Assembly: GCF_004354985.1 (NCBI RefSeq)
Contig: NZ_SMSK01000004.1
Location: 124,001 to 188,000, forward strand
Direction: 5' to 3'
Length of the DNA: 64,000 nt
Source of the DNA: Segetibacter sp. 3557_3
Lineage (GTDB): Bacteria; Bacteroidota; Bacteroidia; Chitinophagales; Chitinophagaceae
In this document: positions 57,605 through 64,000 of the stretch, in pieces
Layout of the letters: each line of letters opens with the position of its first letter
How positions within the stretch are numbered: the first letter of the stretch is position 1
Position numbers and translations under genes: made by a program
Notes under the pieces: generated by a model
Told to the model about the DNA's origin: nothing
What the model saw: only the letters and a program-made list of their open reading frames with translations
The model's database searches: none

Positions 57605-58160
57605 CTAATTACTAAGCTCAAACCTCTTCGGGGTTTTTGTCTTCGATTGGGCAAAAATGTAATCACCTGCTTTCTGTGGCTGAAATGCAGCTTTAAACAC
57701 CATCGTTTAATCGTTTTTGCAATGCCTTCAGCCATCCCTGAATGTAGGCTGCAGATTTTTGCACGTTAGCTGCCTGATCCTGGCAATTGCGCAAAGAAAC
57801 GACGCGGTAAGTTCGGCCGTAAGTTCCTCTTTAGAATAGTTCACCTCCAAAGCCAGTTTGCATGACTTCCGGGTAATTGTGTCTGGAGCGCATCCTGTAC
57901 TTTGCCCCAGTTCGTGATAGAGGGTTGCATAGTATGCTTCTTCTGAGTTAAATAGCTCCCTTGAAGGCATTGTGACCCAGTTAGCTCCAGGTTGATAAAA
58001 GCTTGGTCTCTCGCGGCGCTAATGGCTAGTTTGTAAGGCATTGCTCCAATAATTTCTTCCCAACCCGAAATGGGGTAAACATTCTAGAATTCCCTTTTCG
58101 ACCTATTGCAACTCCACTGCTTCGGCTTCATCATAATTGAAGACGGTATGAATTCTTCGG
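57605..58160 (-). pseudogene. ArdC-family antirestriction / zincin metallopeptidase pseudogene
   Basis: Pieces of one protein appear in order in different minus-strand frames: VFNYDEAEAVELQ (near 58150-58103), EEIIGAMPYK (near 58059), YQPGANWVTMPSRELFNSEE, YYATLYHELGQSTG, YSKEELTAELTASFLCAI, then QKSAAYIQGWLKALQ and MVFKAAFQPQKAGDYIF, ending at 57605. These match the successive blocks of ArdC-type proteins (N-terminal ssDNA-binding part, then a zincin peptidase). At least three frameshifts and one stop break it, and the zinc motif HELGH has become HELGQ. It is a decayed plasmid or ICE gene beside tRNA-Ser. Confidence 0.85.
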
Positions 58161-58692
58161 ATCAACCTGGTGGCTGTTTTACTGTTGATTTCAGGCATCG
58201 CCAGCTCCTTACCCGACGAAGACATGTGCTACAAGTCAAAAAGAGATCCCGTTTCTTTTCGCCAGGCTGCAGTTCACCTATGAATCTACATCGTACCTTT
58301 TTCTTTTCTCATGTGCTAATATTTTTTCTTTTCCGGATGATCTGTCGACGTTTCATAAGGGTTTAATCACGACCAGGTATCAACCGAGGATAGGGCAAGA
58401 CAATTCCCGGAAGCAGATAAAATATCACGTCTTACATCTCCTACATTGATAAAACCGCACAAGTATGTGGTTTTTCCTGATCTGATTTAGACCCATCTTT
58501 GACCCGGCATTGTTGAACGGCATTGGCTTAGACCAATTACTGCGTTGGCAAGGGTTTTCTTCATCGCCTACGATATTACCGGTGATGTTGCACCTACTTA
58601 CAACCTCAAAGCAAACAACCAAACATAGTCGTGTGGATCCAGAACAAACAATAGGACCCATCATTAAACAACGCTTAAAGTCGCCTTATACT
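58161..58692. other. Degenerate spacer upstream of the propeller lipoprotein
   Basis: No intact gene. The first 150 bp may be further decayed upstream sequence of the ArdC pseudogene; the rest is the leader of the next gene. Open frames crossing it lack family resemblance. Confidence 0.4.
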
Positions 58693-59679
58693 GTGAAGCC
58701 GCAATTATACTTGCTGATGCTCGTACTTATGATAGGTGCCGCTTGTAAAAAAGAGCGGAACCCGGGGGAAACACCGGGCGGCAATAGCGGGCCATGGACC
58801 GTCTACAATAAAACCAATGCTCAACTGCCGGGTGACCAGGTAACGGCTATAACAATCGACAACACCAATGTCAAATGGATCGGCACCGATAAGGGGTTAG
58901 CACGGATCGCAGATTCTACCTGGACCATTTTTACAACAGCAACTTCGCCGTTGCCGTCTTCTTTTATTCGCGCCCTGGCTGTAGGGGAAGATGGCACAGT
59001 TTGGATAGGCACAGATAAAGGCCTTTCGCGATATGACGGAACAAGCTGGCAGACCTATACGACAAGCAATTCGTTAATGACGGATAACGGCATTATGTGC
59101 CTTACCTATGATAGCAAAAATCATAAGTTATGGGTAGGTACAGAAAAAGAGCTGATCAGTATCGATAAGCATAATGCATGGAAACACTTTGATGAAACCG
59201 AAGATGAACTTATACTTTCTATGACCGTCGACAAGGATGGCGCACTCTGGCTGGGCACTTTTAACCACTTTGCATTCAGGGGTAGGATCAGGAAATTTCA
59301 GAATGATGATTGGACATTTTTTCAGCTGGACGTGTTAGGTTACGCCTCTACCTTTCCGTATAGCCTTGCAGTAAGCAGCACTAACGTCGTGTATGCCGTG
59401 TTAAGCGGTACGTCCGTCAAAACAGTCGTAGAGCTAACTGGTGGCACTTTGATGGAAGTAAATGAGCCTTCCTGCTCGACAGGTTTAAAGACAATCCTCC
59501 TGGACCAAAATAAGATCTGGGTGGGTGGCAATTCTTTAGCACGGTATGGTGAAACGCAGGGTACGTGTTTCACCCTTCCCGAAGGTGGATCTAACATCCA
59601 GGCCATGGCCATGGATCGTTTTGGCAACTTGTGGTTGGGAACTGTCCATACAGGCTTGGTTGTGTATCGAACAAAATAG
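58693..59679 (+). CDS. Two-component-regulator-type propeller lipoprotein
   Basis: From the GTG at 58693 the product has 328 residues with a lipobox ending at Cys18 (LMLVLMIGAACKKE). It then has repeated propeller blades of the Reg_prop type, with the recurring pattern WIGTDKGLARI, VWIGTDKGLSRYDG, LWVGTEKELISID, LWLGTFNHF and LWLGTVHTGLVVY. Such domains normally sense ligands in hybrid histidine kinases, but here no kinase is attached. The frame is open from 58510 but without a signal. The ligand is unknown. Confidence 0.88.
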   Translation: MKPQLYLLMLVLMIGAACKKERNPGETPGGNSGPWTVYNKTNAQLPGDQVTAITIDNTNVKWIGTDKGLARIADSTWTIFTTATSPLPSSFIRALAVGEDGTVWIGTDKGLSRYDGTSWQTYTTSNSLMTDNGIMCLTYDSKNHKLWVGTEKELISIDKHNAWKHFDETEDELILSMTVDKDGALWLGTFNHFAFRGRIRKFQNDDWTFFQLDVLGYASTFPYSLAVSSTNVVYAVLSGTSVKTVVELTGGTLMEVNEPSCSTGLKTILLDQNKIWVGGNSLARYGETQGTCFTLPEGGSNIQAMAMDRFGNLWLGTVHTGLVVYRTK

Positions 59680-59821
59680 AGCGGGGTAGGGCAGATGTCA
59701 AAAGTCGATACATTGGTTCCTACTTGTTTGCCGGTTGTGACCAACGATCAACCAATAACTAGCTATGATGTCAGCAGGAACGAATCAATAGCGCAATCCA
59801 GCTTTAGCATCCAATGGACAA

Positions 59822-61087
59822 CTAAAAACTCAGTCGAAGCATGTTCTGCGCTCGTACATAAGTATCGCTTTCTGTCTTAGCGGTGATAATTACGTTATTA
59901 TAATGCTTTCTAGCAAGCTCCCTATTTCCGGCAACAAGATTTGCATAGGCGAGCAATTCTGTAAAGAATGGATCTTTGAAGGTCCCTTCCTTCTGCAAGA
60001 CCTTTAAGATTTCCAGCGAAGCGTGTATCTTCTCATCATTTGATCGCCATAGAAAGTAACTGCTCGGAAATTTTTGCCAATATGAAAGCCAGCCGCCATT
60101 ACTGTGCGCATTGTATGCCTTTTTCAGGAGAACCATTGCTGCATCCATATAAATCATATTAATGCTGTCGGTCGCTTTCTGATCCTTTTGAAACTGCTGG
60201 TATTTGCTGAGTGTTTTATCAATACCCTTTGCTTTGATTTCTTCCAGCATTAATTCCCGGGGATATTCGGGATGATGGGTCACATAATAATCGAAAGCAA
60301 AAGATTTCGGAAAATGGTCGGCAAGGTTTTCCATCCGGTATCCCTTTTTTAGTTCTTGTTTTAGGTCGATCACATAATCATGCTGAAAATCATGGAAGAG
60401 ATAGACATGAATAATCCCCCTTTTAAGATCGAATATCTGCGAGTATTGGGTGGACAACTCGCCTTCCTGGCGGGTACGGGAAAGTATATCCTTAAACAAG
60501 GATACTGAAACGGTTTTTGCATCAGTGAGCATTTTCTCGGCTATATCGAAACGCATACATTGATAATCCTTTGCCGGCAACCTGCTGATGTTGAAATTCG
60601 TATTGATCTGATAAGCGCCTTTCTTTTCCACAATGGTGCCGGCATTAATCACCGCAGATCTGCCTTGTGCATCCGCAATCAGCACTTGCGAGCCAAAGGC
60701 ATAGTTGTGTGTTTTCAGGAAATCAAGAACGTCACCTACATTTTTGCATCGGCCAATTATTTCAAAAAATAAATCCCCATAGTACGGGTACTTTATGGCA
60801 AGTTTAGACGGATCAATATCATACTGTGCCGTAAAATCAAAGAATAAACCATGTTCGTTCATGGCTGCCTGTGCCTGCAGATCCGGGAAACCAAAACAAA
60901 CAGACCCGAAGCGATCTTTTGTAGAAGGGTTGAACCAGATTTTAGAGAATGGATTGTAATTGTCCTCGTTGGCACCGATCAATACTTCTCCATGTAGAGA
61001 ACACCCGAAAATTGTACAGGCATAGCTGGGCCCGTATATCAAAATAGCAGTCGCCAGCATCAAAAAAACTCTTTTTCTCATCATCAT
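59822..61087 (-). CDS. Secreted Ntn-hydrolase-like protein (linear amide C-N hydrolase/C45 type)
   Basis: A 421-residue exported protein. The signal peptide ends at SYA and the next residue, Cys24 (ACTIFG), is the probable N-terminal nucleophile exposed after cleavage. GEVLIGANEDNYNP and AAMNEHGLFFDFTA are typical of penicillin-acylase-like / C45 peptidases, and FGSQVLIADAQGRSAVI follows. The last 130 residues look like helical repeats (TPR-like). It starts MMMRK, and which ATG is used is uncertain. The substrate is unknown. Confidence 0.8.
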   Translation of the reverse strand: MMMRKRVFLMLATAILIYGPSYACTIFGCSLHGEVLIGANEDNYNPFSKIWFNPSTKDRFGSVCFGFPDLQAQAAMNEHGLFFDFTAQYDIDPSKLAIKYPYYGDLFFEIIGRCKNVGDVLDFLKTHNYAFGSQVLIADAQGRSAVINAGTIVEKKGAYQINTNFNISRLPAKDYQCMRFDIAEKMLTDAKTVSVSLFKDILSRTRQEGELSTQYSQIFDLKRGIIHVYLFHDFQHDYVIDLKQELKKGYRMENLADHFPKSFAFDYYVTHHPEYPRELMLEEIKAKGIDKTLSKYQQFQKDQKATDSINMIYMDAAMVLLKKAYNAHSNGGWLSYWQKFPSSYFLWRSNDEKIHASLEILKVLQKEGTFKDPFFTELLAYANLVAGNRELARKHYNNVIITAKTESDTYVRAQNMLRLSF

Positions 61088-61103
61088 TTTTTAACTCATT
61101 ATG

Positions 61104-61314
61104 CAATGTCGTTTAGCTAATCTCTCTTTTTGGGACCAGCCGCTGTTTCTTAATTGTAAATCGTTGCCCGCCCTGCTGCGCCAGTCGGACGGTCGCCGTG
61201 CCCAAATTTGTTGGTGGGTCGCACTCTCATCCAAACGCAATCAGCCGGGCGCCCGCCCGTATGAACTACGTTCGGACGGGGGCTTGTACCGTATACCACT
61301 ACCGGGCAAATTAT
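61104..61314 (-). repeat. Copy R2 of the dispersed modular repeat, with long GC-rich insert
   Basis: On the minus strand it has the same scaffold as R1 (AATTTGCCC...GGTATACGGTACAAG on the left, CAACGATTTACAATTAA...ACGACATTG on the right). Between these halves lies about 115 nt of GC-rich sequence (about 61167-61283). Part of this (61167-61196) matches the insert of R3, and part (61247-61282) is identical to R5 in inverted orientation. Confidence 0.75.
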
Positions 61315-61725
61315 CCCAGCAAGGAGCTTGAGTAAACGAAACTGAATTAGTATGTATAACCCTTTAGCCTATATAAGCAACTGTTACAACCGCACCATTC
61401 AACCTTTCTTTCGCTTTAGATATTTAATGCAGTACCAGGCACTGTTATCGCTACTTTCCAAGTTTGAACAATAAACGGTGTAGCTGAATTGTCCGCTACG
61501 TTAAAATGGGGTTTACCCGATAATCACAATCTCGAATTTGAGGATCAAATGCCGTTGAATATACTACTCGCGATTTTCGTTTACATGAGTGATTTTCCGT
61601 TTACCAGGTAATTGTTTTCAACTGGTGTTTTGGAACATTAATCTTGATTTATAATCAATATTACGAATACTTTCGTAATCAACAAAAAGGGTTTCTTGTA
61701 ACGGGTCCACTTATACTCCAGGACA
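61315..61725. other. Gene-free AT-rich spacer
   Basis: A 411-bp region between repeat R2 and the surface-protein fragment. No coding relic, tRNA or repeat was recognised. Confidence 0.45.
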
Positions 61726-61983
61726 ATGACGGCGGTCATGCCTGCTGGTTGCGCTACAAACCCGCCTGACGGCCTTCATTTTAGAACGGTTAGTACAGGC
61801 AACTGGAATGACGTAGCCCATTGGCAGAGTTCTTTAGACAGCCTGGCCTGGGAGTCCGCCGTCTCGGTACCAGACCACCATTCCGGAAGCATAACGGTTC
61901 GCAATTCCCACACTATTACAATCACAACCAATGTTTCAGCTGATCAGCTGGTGCTGAAAAGATCAATCTTCCTGCACACATAG
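61726..61983 (+). pseudogene. Fragment of a T9SS-type surface protein
   Basis: An 85-codon open frame whose residues about 13-80 (PDGLHFRTVSTGNWNDVAHWQSSLDSLAW ... SITVRNSHTITITTNVSADQLVL) match a segment common in very large Bacteroidota surface proteins. There it precedes beta-helical repeats and a C-terminal sorting domain. Here the frame stops 15 residues later and there is no signal peptide, so it is a truncated remnant. No continuation is visible downstream before the repeat arrays. Confidence 0.55.
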
Positions 61984-62112
61984 GTCGAGGCAGCAATGCG
62001 TTGCAAATAACAGCTCCGGACAAAACACGGAAGGTGATCGAGATTACCCGGTAAGTCATACTCGAATAAAATGGTATAGTTTGGTTTCTGCCCCATTGCA
62101 ATATATAAAGCT

Positions 62113-62640
62113 CATTGCAAAGACAAGCGATCCCATGTTCAGGAATAAGGACCGGGTTCAGTTTCTAAGTCAATGAAGTTGTTGTCTTGCAGTAATAATT
62201 TTTGAAGCAACATTGCGAGGCACGAAGCAATTCCATGTTCTGGAAGAAGAACCAAATTTCGAATTCTACAGTCAAAGAAATTGTTTTGGTGCAGTAACAT
62301 GTAAAAAGCAACATCGTCAATGCGAGGTACGAAGCAATCCCATGTTCTGGAAGTATGACCGGATTTAATTTGTGAAGTCAACAGAATAGTTTTCGTGCAG
62401 TAACAATTAAAAAGCAACATCGTCTTGCGAGCAATGAAGCAATCCCATGTTTGGAAGTAGGACCGAGTTCAATTTCTAAGTCATCGGAATTGTTTTGGTG
62501 CAGTAACATGTAAAAACCAACATCGTCATTGCGAGGAACGAAGCAATCCCATGTTCGGGAAGTGGGACCGGGTTCAATTTCTGAGGCCAACCGAATTGTG
62601 TTAGTGCAGAGACGTTCAAAAACCACCAGCCTGATCATTT
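62113..62640 (+). repeat. Tandem array F1: five units of about 105 bp
   Basis: Cores of the form CATTGCGAGGNACGAAGCAATCC begin at about 62113 (degenerate), 62211, 62318, 62424 and 62527, so spacing is 98-107 bp. The sequence between cores is also conserved (CATGTTCTGGAAGTAGGACC, GAATTGTTTTGGTGCAGTAAC, AAAAAGCAACATCGTC), so the whole unit is repeated. Open frames here are artefacts of the repeats. Confidence 0.9.
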
Positions 62641-62680
62641 GCACCTCGCCCTTGCAATGATGAAGTCCGTCACTCTTCTG

Positions 62681-63290
62681 GCCAACAATATCTCTGCAAG
62701 ATTAAACTTCCGATGTTACAACAATGGATTGCTTCGTACCTCGCAATGACGGAAAGGTTATTCCTCTGAATGTGATTTCAGCTATGGTTTATGCTTTTGC
62801 TTCACAAAGGCTTGGTTGACTTCCGACCTGCTAGCGTTTACAACGCTACAACAATGGATTGCTTCGTGCCTCGCAATAACGGGAACGTTGGTTGCTCCGA
62901 AGGTGATATGGCAAACAAATATGCTTTCGCCTAAACAACACTTGGTTGACTTCCGACCTGCTAGCGTTTACAACGCTACAACAATGGATTGCTTCGTGCC
63001 TCGCAATAACGGGAACGTTGGTTGCTCCGAAGGTGATATGGCAAACAAATATGCTTTCGCCTAAACAACACTTTGTTGACTTCCGACCTGCCAACAATTA
63101 CAACTTTACAACAATGGATTGCTTCGTGCCTCGCAATGACGGGAACGTTGGTTGCTCCGAAGGTGATACGGCAAACAAATATGCTTTCACCAACCAACGC
63201 TTCGTTGACTTCGGACCTGCCAACGATCACAACGCTACAGCAAGGGATTGCTTCGTACGTCGCAATGACGGGAAGGTGAGGGCTCTCCAG
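62681..63290 (-). repeat. Tandem array R: five units of about 130 bp with the core inverted
   Basis: Cores reading GGATTGCTTCGTGCCTCGCAATG on the plus strand begin at 62726, 62856, 62986, 63116 and 63245, with spacing of 130, 130, 130 and 129 bp. They are the reverse complement of the F-array core. Units 62811-62940 and 62941-63070 are identical over all 130 bp; the units at 63071 and 63200 and the one before 62811 are diverged. Open frames across it are repeat artefacts. Confidence 0.92.
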
Positions 63291-63341
63291 AAAAAATTCG
63301 AACAGGCAGCGCCTTGTAACATTTAAAGAAAATCGTTACCC

Positions 63342-63371
63342 TTTGAAATGCCCCTTGAATATTTTATTTTG
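63342..63371 (+). promoter_or_regulatory. Predicted promoter of the GIY-YIG gene
   Basis: TTTG (63342-63345), a 19-bp spacer, then TATTTTG (63365-63371), one base shorter than TAnnTTTG. It lies 31 bp before the ATG at 63403. Confidence 0.45.
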
Positions 63372-63402
63372 GGGATAGCTAGTAGAGTAAAACGATAAGG
63401 CG

Positions 63403-63702
63403 ATGAGATACGGTGGTTGCATTTATATCTTAACAAACAAAAATTACACAGTACTTTATACAGGGGTCACATCAGATCTCAAGAAGAGATTATATCAACA
63501 CACACAAAAGGACTACGACAAAAGTTTTACAGCACGCTATAACTGTTTCGTACTTGTCTACTATGAAACTTTCAATAGGATAGAAGAAGCAATAGCTAGA
63601 GAGAAGCAAGTTAAAGGCGGCAGCAGAGCTGCCAAAGAGAAGATGATCAATGCAATTAATCCCGAATGGAAAGACCTATCAGATGTAGTCAATAACTGGT
63701 GA
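63403..63702 (+). CDS. Small GIY-YIG nuclease domain protein
   Basis: A 99-residue protein that is almost entirely one GIY-YIG domain of the YhbQ/UPF0213-like type. The first motif is CIYIL (6-10, Cys in place of Gly), the second LYTGVTSDLKKRLYQH (18-33) with the conserved Arg29, and the metal-binding Glu67 lies in IEEAIAREKQVKG. The C-terminal NPEWKDL is typical. It is flanked by inverted copies of the same repeat core (63245 upstream, 63819 downstream), which suggests a functional link. The chromosomal role of such proteins is poorly known. Confidence 0.92.
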   Translation: MRYGGCIYILTNKNYTVLYTGVTSDLKKRLYQHTQKDYDKSFTARYNCFVLVYYETFNRIEEAIAREKQVKGGSRAAKEKMINAINPEWKDLSDVVNNW

Positions 63703-63818
63703 TCTACTATTGCGTAATGATGTTAAACACGTTTAAACATGCGGGTAAGACCTCCACATGATTAGATGCGTAATCGTTTAAATCTAGATGATAAGTAGTA
63801 GCACTTGCAAAGCATCGT

Positions 63819-64000
63819 CACTGCGAGGTACGAAGCAATCCCATGTTCTGGAAGTAGGACCAATTCCGACGTCGAAAGCCAACGGAATTGTTTGGGTGCA
63901 ATAACAATTATAAAGCAACATCGTCATTGCGAGGCACGAAGCAATCCCATGTTCAGGAAGTAGGACCGGGTTCTATTTCTGAGGCCAACCGAATTGTGTT
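63819..64000 (+). repeat. Tandem array F2: 105-bp units continuing past the window end
   Basis: Cores start at 63819 (CACTGCGAGGTACGAAGCAATCC) and 63925 (CATTGCGAGGCACGAAGCAATCC), 106 bp apart, in the same orientation and with the same inter-core sequence as array F1. The second unit is cut by the window end. Confidence 0.9.

Noticed and set aside
57560-57769. A 69-codon plus-strand open frame
   Set aside because: It is antisense to the ArdC pseudogene remnant and has no family match.
57359-58692. A complete integrative element at tRNA-Ser
   Set aside because: Only an ArdC remnant is visible. No integrase gene and no duplicated tRNA 3' end were found in the window, so only a scar is proposed.
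61101-61331. A 76-codon plus-strand open frame
   Set aside because: It lies entirely in dispersed repeat R2.
62139-62644. Minus-strand open frames of 88-93 codons in the 105-bp array
   Set aside because: They read through repeat cores, giving repeated peptides such as RTWDCFVPR. There is no start context or family match.
62113-63290. Possible CRISPR array
   Set aside because: Units of 105 or 130 bp are conserved along their whole length, with no unique spacers between short repeats, and no cas genes are present.
62816-63326. Several overlapping open frames on both strands across the 130-bp array, up to 126 codons
   Set aside because: They are created by the repeat itself. The same peptide reappears in shifted frames because the period (130 bp) is not a multiple of three, and none resembles a protein family.

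Overview
The window is chromosomal DNA of a Bacteroidota bacterium, most probably a Chitinophagaceae relative. The evidence is a SusC/SusD pair, a type IX secretion type B sorting domain, many Bacteroidota-type lipoproteins and outer-membrane barrels, promoters of the TTTG / TAnnTTTG type, and a Bacteroidota-style ribosomal protein order. The family-level placement is inference.

Region 1 (1-7208) is the spc-type ribosomal protein operon on the plus strand: rplN, rplX, rplE, rpsN, rpsH, rplF, rplR, rpsE, rpmD, rplO, secY, map. Its spacers are unusually long (up to about 145 bp) and hold terminator-like hairpins (rplE/rpsN, rplO/secY, secY/map) and a repeat-derived inverted repeat (rplN/rplX). 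The usual continuation infA-rpmJ-rpsM-rpsK-rpsD-rpoA-rplQ is absent; a terminator and unrelated genes follow map.

Region 2 (7281-33288) mixes housekeeping and envelope genes: a conserved hypothetical protein, a BaiN/HI0933-type flavoprotein, a secreted zincin, a TraB/GumN lipoprotein, thioredoxin, a SusC/SusD nutrient importer, a T9SS cargo protein, dnaE, an NlpC/P60 lipoprotein, a coiled-coil membrane protein, a 3'-5' exonuclease, the polymerase III delta subunit, ribF, purM and an FtsE-type ATPase.

Region 3 (33443-56636) is envelope- and peptidase-rich: small outer-membrane barrels, a glycosyltransferase, catalase, a hemolysin III family protein with two small membrane proteins, an M49 peptidase, an ABC-F ATPase with a degenerate second ATP site and a possible leader peptide, a 1156-residue outer-membrane protein, a polysaccharide flippase, an M1 peptidase, MsrA, an exported PPC-domain protein and a Smr-less MutS2.

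Region 4 (56693-64000) is accessory. A lone receiver protein and tRNA-Ser(UGA) are followed by a frameshifted ArdC-family antirestriction pseudogene, a propeller lipoprotein, an Ntn hydrolase and a fragment of a surface protein. The last 1.9 kb is a dense repeat locus: about 105-bp tandem units, then about 130-bp tandem units carrying the same core in the opposite orientation, then a small GIY-YIG nuclease gene, then the 105-bp units again. This nuclease-plus-repeat arrangement is the best candidate here for an under-described system. A second, modular family of dispersed palindromic repeats sits in intergenic spaces at about 21.3, 34.3, 44.1, 48.1 and 61.1-61.3 kb.
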